The notes under the pieces: model-generated
Seen by the model: only the letters and a program-made list of their open reading frames with translations
Told to the model about the DNA's origin: nothing
The model's database searches: none
Position numbers and translations under genes: made by a program
Assembly: GCF_007280555.1 (NCBI RefSeq)
Contig: NZ_VKDB01000016.1
Location: forward strand, 25,938 to 89,937
Source: Deinococcus detaillensis
GTDB taxonomy: Bacteria > Deinococcota > Deinococci > Deinococcales > Deinococcaceae
DNA: 64,000 bases
Direction of reading: 5' to 3'
Shown here: one piece after another, positions 22,643-34,984 of the stretch
Position numbering within the stretch: the stretch's first letter is position 1
How the letters are laid out: every line of letters begins with the position of its first letter

Positions 22643-23116
22643 TTAGGGCTTGGCAATAACCTTGATATTGATAGAACCTGTACCACCCGGCCCACTGGAA
22701 CCCACTCGGCGGATACCGAAAATTGAGCCAACAAGATTGGGGGCTGACAGCGTGGCGTCCGCGTCTACACTCACTGAAATTCGGGCGATTGACCCGGTGA
22801 ACGTCTGTGCGCTGCGTCTGACCGTGACCCGGCCAGCATCCAGATAAGCCAGCAGATTTGGGTCTTTCTTGGCGGTAGCTTCGGTTTGTTTAGAGAAGAG
22901 TTCCAAGATCGCCGAGTCAGGTACGCCGTTCTTTGTGAGAGGAATTTCTATCTGTGTTGTTGAGCCGCGTGCCAAAGTTACTTCCACGTAAGCGGCGTAA
23001 GGCTGATCCGGCCCATTGTCCACAAACGGGCAAATCCCCGAGTCCCGGCAATTGTTACAGCTCGTCAGCAGCGTGGGCGTGAGCAAAAGCGCCGCCACCA
23101 GAAGCAAAGATTTCAT
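22643..23116 (-). CDS. putative lipoprotein, 157 aa
   Basis: Not recognised as a known family. The N-terminus MKSLLLVAALLLTPTLLTSC is a lipoprotein signal with lipobox LTSC; more cysteines follow within ten residues (NNCRDSGIC). The mature part looks beta-rich, with RGSTTQIEIPLTKNG and VRRSAQTFTGSIARISV, perhaps an Ig-like domain. It would be anchored on the outer face of the cytoplasmic membrane. A second small lipoprotein gene lies directly upstream on the same strand. Confidence 0.75.
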   Translation of the reverse strand: MKSLLLVAALLLTPTLLTSCNNCRDSGICPFVDNGPDQPYAAYVEVTLARGSTTQIEIPLTKNGVPDSAILELFSKQTEATAKKDPNLLAYLDAGRVTVRRSAQTFTGSIARISVSVDADATLSAPNLVGSIFGIRRVGSSGPGGTGSINIKVIAKP

Positions 23117-23194
23117 AGGCCGTAAGTGTAACACATACTTTCACGAGGTATGAGGCAGCATTTTATTCAGAGTTGCAGAGTATCGTCAGACAGC

Positions 23195-23701
23195 TTATCT
23201 CCACGGAGCCGTAATCTCCGGCCCGATCTCGATAACTGGCGCAAATCCAGTACGGCTGACATAGGTGCCGACGTAGGTTTGATCGGGTTTGGGGGCGGAG
23301 ATGTGGATGGAAACGGATAAGACCGTATCTTCTGTATCGTTGACAGGACGCATATTCCTGATACTTTCGCCAACAACATTGCCATTTTTAACGCATTGCA
23401 ATGTAATTTTTGGTGAAAATATTTTCTGGCTTGTATGGGAAGGATATCCCCTCAAAGCGTAACCATTCGTGTAGCCCGAGCCGCTAATGTTGGCGGGACT
23501 GAAGTCACCTGAAATAGACGGACTTTCGCCTGAATCAACTTTCAAACGGAGTAATGGGCAAGTGTCCGTGACATCCAATTGAGGGTTAAAGATTGCTGTG
23601 GCACCTGCATTCAAAAAAGGCTCCTGATTGCACCCAGAAAGTAGATTTGCCGCTACAACGAATCCAGATAAAAGGAGCGATCTCTGCAAAGGGTTGGTCA
23701 T
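23195..23701 (-). CDS. putative lipoprotein, 168 aa
   Basis: Not recognised. A signal sequence (residues ~5-24) ends in lipobox LLSGC. The mature region has few recognisable motifs and two more cysteines (DTCPLLRL, TLQCVKNG) that could form a disulfide. Codon use and composition are noticeably more A/T-rich than in adjacent genes. ATG at 23701 was chosen over a TTG three codons upstream. It may form a pair with the next lipoprotein gene, which has a similar size and layout. Confidence 0.7.
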   Translation of the reverse strand: MTNPLQRSLLLSGFVVAANLLSGCNQEPFLNAGATAIFNPQLDVTDTCPLLRLKVDSGESPSISGDFSPANISGSGYTNGYALRGYPSHTSQKIFSPKITLQCVKNGNVVGESIRNMRPVNDTEDTVLSVSIHISAPKPDQTYVGTYVSRTGFAPVIEIGPEITAPWR

Positions 23702-23742
23702 ACGCCTCAAATCTTAACACATATTTTTCCAATGTATACGTC

Positions 23743-24624
23743 TTAGCTTAACTTGGCTCCCCACCCGCTTACCGCTCTCAATCTCAGCACATTCAGCGTT
23801 CCGTCATCTGCGAACATAGGCAGCACATCGCTCAGCGCCAGCACTTGCCGGGGCGAGTCCCAGCACTGCGAGGGCTTGTGCAGGGCGAAGCCGCCGCCGA
23901 GACTGAGCGCCGCGTGCTGCACCAAGCCGTCCTCGCTGCGCCACACCAGTACACTTCCGGGAGTGTCGAGTGGGCCTCCTACAACAGTATTGGCCGATAG
24001 CCAGGCTTCAAACGGTTCGCGCTGCATCCACTCGCGCTCAGCATTCAGAACGCCCGCCGCCGCCATCACGGTGCCGAAGCAATTCGGGCCGCTCCCCGCC
24101 GCGAAGGTTCCGGCCAACTCGCGGGCGCGGGGGAGAATCGGGGACACCTCCGCCCAGAGAGTTTCCGGTACTTCACCGCGTTGACACGGCAAACGATCCC
24201 GCGACAGCAGGCGCTCAAGAATCTGGCGCTCGCGGCCCACCAGAAGAGAAGGCCACCAGACGAAGCGCTCACCACCTGCCTGAGACTCGGTGTCCAGGAC
24301 ATCGCGCCACGCTTCTACCCACTCCACTGCTCCGCGCCGATGCCTGATTTGAGCTTCCAGCAAGCCAGCCCGAGCCGTTGGTGGCAGAGCTGAAAATGCC
24401 CGCTCGTCCAACAAAACGGCTCCCGGCACTGCCACCTTCCAAAGCTGAAATGTGTCGCGCAGTTCGGGCGAAAACTCAAGTTCGCTGGGACCCGTCAGCC
24501 CGAAGGCCCGTGCTTCTTCGTCGGTCAGAAAAAACGGCTGCACCTGGGGAGCCAGCCAGCTTGACCAACGGCTGAGCAAAGCAGGGCCAACCGGGATATT
24601 GAGGATGTGGTCAGGAAGTTGCAT
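23743..24624 (-). CDS. NlpC/P60-like cysteine hydrolase domain protein
   Basis: A 293-residue protein with no signal peptide. The C-terminal third looks like a papain-fold NlpC/P60 or amidase domain. NCFGTVMAAAG (Cys182) corresponds to the DCSG-type nucleophile helix. VQHAALSLGGGFALHKPS (His237) matches the catalytic His strand that usually reads HVGIYLG. The N-terminal half is of unknown fold. Its ATG follows the stop of the MobA-like gene with no gap, implying translational coupling. The assignment rests on motif resemblance only. Confidence 0.6.
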   Translation of the reverse strand: MQLPDHILNIPVGPALLSRWSSWLAPQVQPFFLTDEEARAFGLTGPSELEFSPELRDTFQLWKVAVPGAVLLDERAFSALPPTARAGLLEAQIRHRRGAVEWVEAWRDVLDTESQAGGERFVWWPSLLVGRERQILERLLSRDRLPCQRGEVPETLWAEVSPILPRARELAGTFAAGSGPNCFGTVMAAAGVLNAEREWMQREPFEAWLSANTVVGGPLDTPGSVLVWRSEDGLVQHAALSLGGGFALHKPSQCWDSPRQVLALSDVLPMFADDGTLNVLRLRAVSGWGAKLS

Positions 24625-25302
24625 TTACTCGCCCCACCCGGCCTGGAGCTTCGTCCAGTCCTGCGGCGTGTCCACGTCGCGCAGAGCTTCTCGCGGCAAG
24701 TCCACCCACACCGCTTCCTGCCCGTACTCCGCAATCAAATGTTTGGGGCCGTGATCGCCCGTCTGGGTAAAGCCGCCGAACAAATCGGCCCTGAACAGAT
24801 GCGGCGGGGCGCGAACACCGCCAGTTTCCATTTGATACGGGCCAAACCGGGCCAGCACCAGTGGCGCACCGCTCGCCACAAACGCTTCCAGCACGGCGCG
24901 GTGATGCTCAGCCGTCACGAACGGCATGTCGGCCAGCGCGAAGTGAGCCGCCGCCACGCCCGCAGGCAACGCCGCCAGCCCCGCCCGGAAGCTCTCCGAT
25001 AAGCCGAGTTCGGGATGGGAACATTCGGCCAAGGTCAGCGGCAAACCGGCGAGGGCGGCCCGGACTTGTTGCCCCAGTTCGCCCGGCGGAGTCACGACCA
25101 CCACGCCCGTGAATCCAGCCTCCAGTACGGCGCGGGCGGCTCTGCGCACCAAGGCTTCACCCTCCAAAATCAGCAGTTGTTTGGGCTGCCCCAAGCGGCG
25201 ACTCTGACCCGCTGCCAAGACGACGGCCCACACTTCTGGCCACACCTCCGGCACTGTGATGGTGGTTGGCACTGCGGTGGTGGTTGGTGCAGTGGCGGTC
25301 AT
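24625..25302 (-). CDS. MobA-like nucleotidyltransferase
   Basis: A 225-residue NTP-transferase domain protein. The nucleotide-binding start AVVLAAGQSRRLGQPKQLL is diagnostic, and FALADMPFVTAEHHRAVLEAF contains the metal-binding Asp. Relatives include molybdenum-cofactor cytidylyltransferase (MocA) and MobA; no molybdenum genes are nearby, so the nucleotide and acceptor are open. A Thr/Pro-rich N-terminal run precedes the domain. ATG at 25302 overlaps the stop of a 6-codon upstream ORF; GTG at 25308 is an alternative start. Confidence 0.85.
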   Translation of the reverse strand: MTATAPTTTAVPTTITVPEVWPEVWAVVLAAGQSRRLGQPKQLLILEGEALVRRAARAVLEAGFTGVVVVTPPGELGQQVRAALAGLPLTLAECSHPELGLSESFRAGLAALPAGVAAAHFALADMPFVTAEHHRAVLEAFVASGAPLVLARFGPYQMETGGVRAPPHLFRADLFGGFTQTGDHGPKHLIAEYGQEAVWVDLPREALRDVDTPQDWTKLQAGWGE

Positions 25303-25319
25303 TGGCACACGCTCAACAT
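25299..25319 (-). promoter_or_regulatory. 6-codon upstream ORF before the MobA-like gene
   Basis: A TAGACT -10 box (25327-25332) stands 7 nt before an ATG at 25319 that opens a 6-codon ORF (MLSVCQ). Its TGA overlaps the MobA-like ATG. If the mRNA is leaderless, ribosomes would first read this ORF and reinitiate. Function is inferred from position only. Confidence 0.4.
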
Positions 25320-25365
25320 GCCGAACAGTCTAAAGCGGCCCGCGCCTGCTAGCCTAAGCTTATTC

Positions 25366-26277
25366 ATGTCTGCACCCAATCTCAGCGCACCTGATCCCAG
25401 CGCATCCAGCCTTGGCGCGGCCCTGATCGCCACTGGTTATTTGCCTTCACCAGCTCTCGGCACGGCGCTGCGCCTCGTGACCTTGCTGGGCAAGCCGCTG
25501 CTGCTCGAAGGCCCCGCCGGAGTGGGTAAGACGCAGGCCGCCAAAGCGCTCGCGGAGGCGCTGGGCACCCGGCTGATTCGGCTGCAATGCTATGAGGGCC
25601 TAGACGCGCAGTCCGCCCTCTACGAATGGAATTATCCGCGCCAGTTGCTTCATTTGCGCCTCTTGGAAGGTCAGCACGCCTTAGAAACGAACCCAGAAGC
25701 TGAGCAGGATTTGTACCGCCCAGAGTTTTTGCTGCGCCGCCCACTTTTGGAGGCCATCACCCAAGACGCCCCGCCCGTCTTACTGATTGACGAGGTGGAC
25801 CGCGCCGACGAAGCTTTCGAGGCTTTTTTGCTCGAACTGCTGGCCGAGTGGCAAATCAGCATTCCCGAACTCGGCACCATCAGCGCCACGCACCGCCCCC
25901 ACGTCATTTTGACCAGCAACCGCGAGCGCGACCTGAGTGACGCCCTGCGCCGCCGCTGCCTGTACTTGTGGGTGGATTACCCCACGCCGGAAGCAGAACT
26001 GGCCATCGTGCGTGCCCGCTTGCCTGATGTGGAAGCCAGCCTCGCCCAGCAAGTCGTGAACGCGGCGGCGTACTTGCGGGCCCTGCCGCTGAGTAAAACC
26101 CCCGGCATTGCCGAAACGCTGGACTGGGTGGAAGCGCTGGTGGCGCTGCACAGGGACGCGCTGACCCCCGACACCGTGGAGGAAACGCTGGGCTGCGTGA
26201 TCAAGCTGCGCGAAGATCAAGCGGTGGTGCGCCAGAAATTACAGGGCTTGATGACGGCGGCCCTGCAACAACTTTGA
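25366..26277 (+). CDS. MoxR family AAA+ ATPase
   Basis: A 303-residue AAA+ ATPase of the MoxR group. Walker A is LLLEGPAGVGKTQAAK and Walker B is PPVLLIDEVDRAD; sensor 1 is HVILTSNRERDLSDALRRRC with an Arg finger, and a C-terminal lid follows. MoxR ATPases act as chaperones that insert cofactors or assemble complexes, often with a vWA protein, which is not adjacent here. TAAGCT lies 5 nt before ATG 25366. The region upstream is divergent with the MobA-like gene. Confidence 0.93.
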   Translation: MSAPNLSAPDPSASSLGAALIATGYLPSPALGTALRLVTLLGKPLLLEGPAGVGKTQAAKALAEALGTRLIRLQCYEGLDAQSALYEWNYPRQLLHLRLLEGQHALETNPEAEQDLYRPEFLLRRPLLEAITQDAPPVLLIDEVDRADEAFEAFLLELLAEWQISIPELGTISATHRPHVILTSNRERDLSDALRRRCLYLWVDYPTPEAELAIVRARLPDVEASLAQQVVNAAAYLRALPLSKTPGIAETLDWVEALVALHRDALTPDTVEETLGCVIKLREDQAVVRQKLQGLMTAALQQL

Positions 26278-26323
26278 ATGGGCATCAACTCTGAGCGGGC
26301 ATCAGCCAGTCTAATTTTTACCC

Positions 26324-27499
<1,176 letters not shown>

Positions 27500-27600
27500 T
27501 AAGCGCTAGCCTGTCACGCGCGGATGAGATGAGCGGGTGAGCGAGCGGCCGAGCCTACCGGCGGCGCGGCCAGCCAGCCACAATTCTCAGCCAGCAGGGC

Positions 27601-28668
27601 TCAGGGCTGCGCCGACTTTGAACCCGCCAAACCCTCACTCAGCCGCTCGATGAGGCGCGACTGGTGCGCCCGTGAAGCCCGCAGCAAAGCGTTTTTGACC
27701 GCAACCGCGTCGGCGCTGCCGTGACCGATGTAGCTCAGGCCGCGCACGCCAAGCAAGATACTCGCGCCGTAGGTGCTGGGATTCATCCTTTCGCTGATGG
27801 CCCGCAGGCCGTCGCGCACCAACAAGCCGCCCAGCTTGGCACGCGGGCTGGAGGTCAGCGCGTCTTTGACCCAGCCGAGGAGCACCCGCGCTTCACCTTC
27901 GGCCAGCTTTAGCACGATGTTGCCGGTAAAGCCGTCGGTCAGCACGATATCGGTGGTGCCTTTGAAAATGTCGCTGCCCTCGATGTTGCCGTAAAAGTTA
28001 ATGCCGGCTTGCTGCCGCAGCAGGGCGTGGGCTTCCAAAGTCATGGCGCTGCCTTTGTGGGCTTCCTCGCCAATGCTGAGCAGGCCCACCGTGGGGTTTT
28101 CGCGCTCCTCGATGACCCGCAAATACAAGCTAGCGAGCTGCGCCCACTGCGCCAGATAGCTGGCTTTCACGTCGGCGTTGGCTCCGGCGTCGAGCAGCGC
28201 CACCGGCCCGGTGCGGGCGGGAATGTAGGTCAGGATAGCGGGGCGGTCTATGCCGGGCAAGCGGCCTAAGATCAACAGTGAGGCGGCCATCGTCGCGCCG
28301 CTGTGACCCATGCTGACCAGCGCCGCCGCCTGACCCGCCTTGACCAGGTGGGCCGCCACGTTGATGCTAGCTTCTTTGCGCCCGCGCACGTCGCTGGCGT
28401 GCTCATCCATTCCGATCACGTCCGGCGCGTCGACCACCGTCAGCGGCAGCGCCGAAATGCCGGAATGTTTGCTGAGTTCGGCGTGCAGCTTGACCTGATC
28501 GCCCACCAGCGTGACCCGCACGCCCGCTTTGGCGGCCATCACCGCGCCTTCCACGTTCGGCACCGCGCCGTGATCGCCGCCGACAGCGTCTAGGGCAATC
28601 GGTAAGGTGGCAATGGGTAAACTTGCAGCGGCGTCGGGTGCTGCGTTGGTTTCAGACTCAGCCGTCAT
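27601..28668 (-). CDS. plsX: phosphate acyltransferase PlsX
   Basis: A 355-residue PlsX, which converts acyl-ACP to acyl-phosphate, the first step of phospholipid synthesis in the PlsX/PlsY route. Signatures are LPIALDAVGGDHGAVPNVEGA, GMDEHASDVRGRKEASINVA, SMGHSGATMAASLLILGR, DTDIVLTDGFTGNIVLKL and LLGVRGLSYIGHGSADA. A ~25-residue acidic extension precedes the core. Its start lies inside the upstream NYN gene with an 11-nt overlap, an unusual operon partner. fabD or fabH genes are not in view. Confidence 0.95.
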   Translation of the reverse strand: MTAESETNAAPDAAASLPIATLPIALDAVGGDHGAVPNVEGAVMAAKAGVRVTLVGDQVKLHAELSKHSGISALPLTVVDAPDVIGMDEHASDVRGRKEASINVAAHLVKAGQAAALVSMGHSGATMAASLLILGRLPGIDRPAILTYIPARTGPVALLDAGANADVKASYLAQWAQLASLYLRVIEERENPTVGLLSIGEEAHKGSAMTLEAHALLRQQAGINFYGNIEGSDIFKGTTDIVLTDGFTGNIVLKLAEGEARVLLGWVKDALTSSPRAKLGGLLVRDGLRAISERMNPSTYGASILLGVRGLSYIGHGSADAVAVKNALLRASRAHQSRLIERLSEGLAGSKSAQP

Positions 28669-29278
28669 CTTCTGAATCCAGAGCGCTGCTCACGTAAAAG
28701 GGGCGCGGCTCGAAGCGGCCTTCGCTGCGGTTGCCCGTCCCACCCTCGCTGGGGAGGCGGTAGCCGGGACGCTCCACCGAGGCGCGGATGTCTTTGAGAT
28801 CCACGTATTCGTCGGCGGCGTTGCGCAGCTCGTAACTGGTCATCTCGGGAATCGAGGCCACCACCACCCGCTTGCCGCGCAGCCGCAGCGCTTCGACGGG
28901 CCGCTCGAAATCGCCGTCGCCGGTCAGCAGAACGGCGGTATCATAGAGGCCAGCGGTGGTCAGCAAATCGGTGACGATCTCGATGTCGAGGTTGGCGCGG
29001 CGGTGGGTGTCGCCGTGTTCGTCGGTATTTTCGCGCAGAGTGCGGGTTCTCACGGTGTAGCCCATATAGGTCAGGGCGTCGATGAAGCGCTTTTGCTTGT
29101 CATCGACCGGCGTGGGAACGGCAGTGTAATAAAAAGCGTTGTAGAGCCGTCCCATGCTGGCAAAGTGCTCCAAAATCTTGCGGTGATCAAAGTTCCAGCC
29201 CAGCCGTTTGGCCGCCGCGTAAACATTTGCTCCATCAATAAAAAGTCCAATCCGCTCTAAATACTGTGGTTGTTCCAT
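28658..29278 (-). CDS. NYN domain protein (LabA/DUF88-like)
   Basis: A 206-residue PIN-like NYN-domain protein, a predicted metal-dependent RNase. The acidic active-site positions are seen in GLFIDGANVYAAAKRLGW, RRANLDIEIVTDLL and VLLTGDGDFERPVEALRLRGKRV. The C-terminal ~35 residues are disordered. ATG at 29278 has GGAGG 4 nt upstream. Overlap with plsX suggests joint expression, but no functional link is known to me. Confidence 0.88.
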   Translation of the reverse strand: MEQPQYLERIGLFIDGANVYAAAKRLGWNFDHRKILEHFASMGRLYNAFYYTAVPTPVDDKQKRFIDALTYMGYTVRTRTLRENTDEHGDTHRRANLDIEIVTDLLTTAGLYDTAVLLTGDGDFERPVEALRLRGKRVVVASIPEMTSYELRNAADEYVDLKDIRASVERPGYRLPSEGGTGNRSEGRFEPRPFYVSSALDSEDDG

Positions 29279-29489
29279 CTGTCCTCCGGGCGCGGCCAAA
29301 TCGGGGAAGCGCCCATCTATGTGGTGCTGAAGTGGTGTTCAAAGGGTCAATGAGAGTTGAGTATGCCCGCAGTCACGCATCGGCAGTTGCCGCCCGCCAA
29401 AACAGTGGCCTTTGGCGGCTGGCTTTAAGATACCGGCTGCCCGCCCCGAAATGTCAATTCAGGTTCCCCTGAACAAGGTGTCGCTGAAC

Positions 29490-29834
29490 TCACTTTAAGT
29501 TTGAATGCACCGGCAACTGTGGCCGCTGTCCCTCCTGTTGCAGCGCCGCCCACACGTCCTGATTGAGTTTGAGTAGATCAACGCCGCCGTATTCGGCTGG
29601 CAAGGCCTGGAGATATTTCTGGGCTTTGTCGAAGTTGCGGTGGGTGAGACTGCCGTACGCCCAGCGCCTGTGCAGCGCGGCGGCCAGCAAAATCAGGGCC
29701 TGCAAGAACGCCCGCTCCTCACCGGCAGCAATCAGCCAGCGGCCTTCCCACGCTTCGTGGGCTTCCCACCACAGGCCCGCATTAAACAGCCGCGCTCCCT
29801 CATTCCACTCCTGACTGCTCTGGGCCGACCACAT
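29490..29834 (-). CDS. DUF309 domain protein
   Basis: A 114-residue protein with the DUF309 signature: EGARLFNAGLWWEAHEAWEGRW followed by FLQALILLAAALHRR. The family is small, all-helical and of unknown function. ATG 29834 follows a CACACT box at 6 nt and a GAGG sequence; a longer form from 29852 adds six residues. The gene is isolated and divergent from trxA. Confidence 0.82.
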   Translation of the reverse strand: MWSAQSSQEWNEGARLFNAGLWWEAHEAWEGRWLIAAGEERAFLQALILLAAALHRRWAYGSLTHRNFDKAQKYLQALPAEYGGVDLLKLNQDVWAALQQEGQRPQLPVHSNLK

Positions 29835-29956
29835 GTCCTCAGTGTGGCGCATCCCTGCCGCGCCGCCCCCACACCCTCCCCAAAACTAAAGGCCGCCTGA
29901 AGGTGTTCACGCCATAATGCCAACTTGTCACACATGTGATTACAGGTTAGGCAGCG

Positions 29957-29962
29957 TAAACT
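29957..29962 (+). promoter_or_regulatory. -10 box, leaderless trxA
   Basis: TAAACT ends 6 nt before the trxA ATG. A CACATGTG palindrome lies further upstream near 29932 and may be a regulator site. Confidence 0.55.
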
Positions 29963-29968
29963 GTGGAC

Positions 29969-30301
29969 ATGAAACCCGTAGAACTGAGCGACAGCAATTT
30001 TAAGAGCGAAATCGAAAGTGGCCTGACGTTGGTGGACTTTTGGGCCCCCTGGTGCGGCCCTTGCCGGATGGTCGCCCCCGTCATGGAAGAGATCGCCGGG
30101 CAGTACAGCGGCAAAGTCAAAGTCGGCAAGCTCAACGTGGACGACAACCAGCAAACCGCCATGCAGTTTAAGGTGATGAGTATCCCCACCGTGATGTTGT
30201 TCAAGGATGGTCAATTAATAGAAACCGCTGTGGGCGCACAACCCAAGCGGGCATTTGAACAGTTGATCAACAAGCACGTCGAGAACGCCGTCAGCAACTG
30301 A
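29969..30301 (+). CDS. trxA: thioredoxin
   Basis: A 110-residue thioredoxin, the cytosolic disulfide reductant for ribonucleotide reductase, PAPS reductase and peroxiredoxins. The active site is WCGPC in LVDFWAPWCGPCRMVAP, and the cis-proline lies in VMSIPTVMLFKDG. Size is that of classic TrxA, with a few extra C-terminal residues. The start at 29969 agrees with the -10 box at 29957. Confidence 0.97.
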   Translation: MKPVELSDSNFKSEIESGLTLVDFWAPWCGPCRMVAPVMEEIAGQYSGKVKVGKLNVDDNQQTAMQFKVMSIPTVMLFKDGQLIETAVGAQPKRAFEQLINKHVENAVSN

Positions 30302-30322
30302 GTTTTAGGCGTGACCGCCAAG

Positions 30323-30347
30323 CCGCTTCTGTTGTGGGAGCGGTTTT
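30323..30347 (+). terminator. terminator of trxA
   Basis: CCGCT pairs with AGCGG, extended by three weaker pairs (TCT/GGG), and is followed by TTTTT. It lies about 20 nt after the trxA stop and before the convergent regulator gene. Confidence 0.7.
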
Positions 30348-30365
30348 TGATTTGGCCACAGGATT

Positions 30366-31352
30366 TTACCCCAGCGCCAGCACCGCCCGCGCAGTAGGTT
30401 CGTCGACCACCAACACCTTGGCCAGCCCACCCAGCAAAGCGGCGTGCAGAGCGCGGGCTTTGCCGACACCGGCCACCACGCAGATGGTTTGCGGCGCAGC
30501 CCGCACCAACCCCAAATCGGGGCCGCTGGCCCGCGCGTTCATGGGAATACCTTCAAAGCTGCCGTCGGCGCGGAAAAATACGGTGGCAAGGTCGCCCACC
30601 ACCCCCGCCGAGATGAGTCCGGCTTCTTCGTGGGCTTCCAAGTAGCCTGCCGTGTAGACGTAGCTGGGCATTTCGGCCTCGGTGCTGCCCAGCGAGTACA
30701 GCAGCACGTCGGCCCGCTCTTGGAGCGCCAGCACGTGCCGCACGCTGCGCTCTTGCCACATCATCTTCTTGGTTTCGGCGCTGTCGAAAAAAGTCGGCAC
30801 CGGGAAAAGCTGCGCTCTGCCGCCGTAATTGCGGGCAAAGCGGGCCACCGTGTCGGTGACAAAGCCGCTCATGAAGTCCTCGGCGTTGGCCGAGCCGTTG
30901 AGCTGCACGAAAGTAAGTTCCGGAATGGCGCGGGGCTTCAGCGCCCGGCTGACCGCCTCTAAAGTGTTGCCCCAGGCCAGGCCCACGATCTGCTGAGGCT
31001 GGAGGGTATTGCTCAGCAAGTTGGCGCTGTACGCCGAGACGCGCTCCAAGCTGACGGCCTCGCTACTGCCGGTGGGGACGTCCACCACATGCGGCGAGAG
31101 ATCCGGAAAACGCTGACGAAGTTGGGCTTCGAGAACCTGTGGATGCTCGGCGGGGTCGTGAATCCGAATTTCAACGAGGCCGCTCTGCTTGGCCAGCGTC
31201 AGCAGCCGCGAGACTTTGGGCCGCGACACGCCGAGTTCGGCAGCAATTTGGCCAGTGGTCAGGCCCTGATAAAAGTACAGCCGCGCCACCTGCACCGCTT
31301 GGGCAGCTTGGTCGGGCAGCGTTTCGGGAGGGGCGTGATCTGGGTTGGTCAT
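30366..31352 (-). CDS. SorC/DeoR-type sugar-binding transcriptional regulator
   Basis: A 328-residue regulator with an N-terminal HTH (GLTTGQIAAELGVSRPKVSRLLTLAK) and a C-terminal sugar-phosphate sensing domain of the SorC/CggR type (VGLAWGNTLEAVSRAL, VVGDLATVFF, VAGVGKARALHAALLGGLAKVLVVDE). It is divergent from glpK. The TGAACA-type palindromes in front of glpK and glpD suggest it controls glycerol use with a phosphorylated effector. This is inference from position and operator repeats. TATGCT lies 8 nt before its ATG. Confidence 0.88.
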   Translation of the reverse strand: MTNPDHAPPETLPDQAAQAVQVARLYFYQGLTTGQIAAELGVSRPKVSRLLTLAKQSGLVEIRIHDPAEHPQVLEAQLRQRFPDLSPHVVDVPTGSSEAVSLERVSAYSANLLSNTLQPQQIVGLAWGNTLEAVSRALKPRAIPELTFVQLNGSANAEDFMSGFVTDTVARFARNYGGRAQLFPVPTFFDSAETKKMMWQERSVRHVLALQERADVLLYSLGSTEAEMPSYVYTAGYLEAHEEAGLISAGVVGDLATVFFRADGSFEGIPMNARASGPDLGLVRAAPQTICVVAGVGKARALHAALLGGLAKVLVVDEPTARAVLALG

Positions 31353-31389
31353 GGTGTTTCAGCATAACGATTGGGCCGAGGCAAAAACT

Positions 31390-31425
31390 TGCACAAACGT
31401 TCAGCGCAGTATTGACATTTGTTCA
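31390..31425 (+). promoter_or_regulatory. two operator-like sites upstream of glpK
   Basis: Two 14-bp sites, TGCACAAACGTTCA (31390-31403) and TTGACATTTGTTCA (31412-31425), match 10 and 11 positions of the perfect palindrome before glpD. They are 22 bp apart. The second overlaps the -35 and spacer of the glpK promoter, fitting repression. Confidence 0.6.
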
Positions 31426-31440
31426 AGAGCAGTCAACACT
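31412..31440 (+). promoter_or_regulatory. glpK promoter
   Basis: TTGACA (31412-31417), a 17-nt spacer and AACACT (31435-31440). Start would be near 31447, giving a ~45-nt leader with GGAG before the ATG. Confidence 0.5.
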
Positions 31441-31490
31441 AACCTTCAACCCCAGCCCCTTCCCTCTCCACCCTTTGACCAGGAGACTCG

Positions 31491-32990
<1,500 letters not shown>

Positions 32991-33056
32991 ACGGGTGCGC
33001 TGACTGGGCCGACCCTTCCGCGCTGTCCGGCTTTATTGGTGTGTAAGTTGCCTCGC

Positions 33057-33091
33057 TGAACATCTGTTCAAACTGTGCGAACATAAGTTCA
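33057..33091 (+). promoter_or_regulatory. tandem palindromic operators upstream of glpD
   Basis: TGAACATCTGTTCA (33057-33070) is an exact TGAACA/TGTTCA palindrome. CGAACATAAGTTCA (33078-33091) is a near copy starting 21 bp later, two helical turns. They overlap the likely promoter (TTCAAA, 17 nt, CATATC). Confidence 0.65.
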
Positions 33092-33149
33092 TATCTTTTG
33101 CTTTTATCCGTAAGCGCCGATTCACCCACCGACTCAAAAGGAATCACCC

Positions 33150-34712
<1,563 letters not shown>

Positions 34713-34726
34713 AACGAAATTGAAGT

Positions 34727-34760
34727 AAAAGGGGTCAGAGCTGCGGCTTGGGCCCTTTTT
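34727..34760 (+). terminator. terminator of glpD
   Basis: AAAAGGG and GCCCTTTTT enclose an inner hairpin (GAGC/GCTT), 14 nt after the glpD stop. Confidence 0.7.
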
Positions 34761-34783
34761 AATAGTTGAATCCAAAAAATAGA

Positions 34784-34839
34784 CAATAAAAAATCCGCCT
34801 TCTTGGGCGGTCGTTTTTCTCGAACTTCTTTAAATTGAT
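34784..34839 (-). ncRNA. candidate ~55-nt small RNA
   Basis: A consensus promoter (34846-34874, minus strand) points left. Only ~30 nt after the expected start near 34839 comes a GC hairpin (CCGCC with GGCGG, 34795-34810) followed by ATTTTTTATT. Nothing codes for protein in between. The hairpin may equally serve as back-up terminator for glpD, since it is T-rich on both sides. Existence of a stable RNA is inferred. Confidence 0.45.
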
Positions 34840-34845
34840 AAAGAG

Positions 34846-34874
34846 ACTATAGCGCGGTATTTGGGCGCTGTCAA
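34846..34874 (-). promoter_or_regulatory. strong sigma70-type promoter, minus strand
   Basis: TTGACA (34869-34874) and TATAGT (34846-34851) with exactly 17 nt between, in AT-rich DNA. It is the closest match to the bacterial consensus I found in the window, and no gene lies downstream. Confidence 0.75.
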
Positions 34875-34984
34875 GTTTATGCATTGGGAGGTAGGGAATT
34901 TCCGGACATGATGGGTTCTCCTCACCCCTCAACGACCTGCCGTGTACACGCTTCGAGTCCGTTGCCAAGGCCCAAGCGCTGTGT

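Noticed and set aside
25015..25365. N-terminal extension of the MoxR ATPase (117 extra codons)
   Set aside because: It would overlap the divergent MobA-like gene; the -10 box and family N-terminus support ATG 25366.
34759..34968. 69-codon frame on the minus strand near the orphan promoter
   Set aside because: It crosses the promoter and terminator in the glpD downstream region and has no ribosome site.
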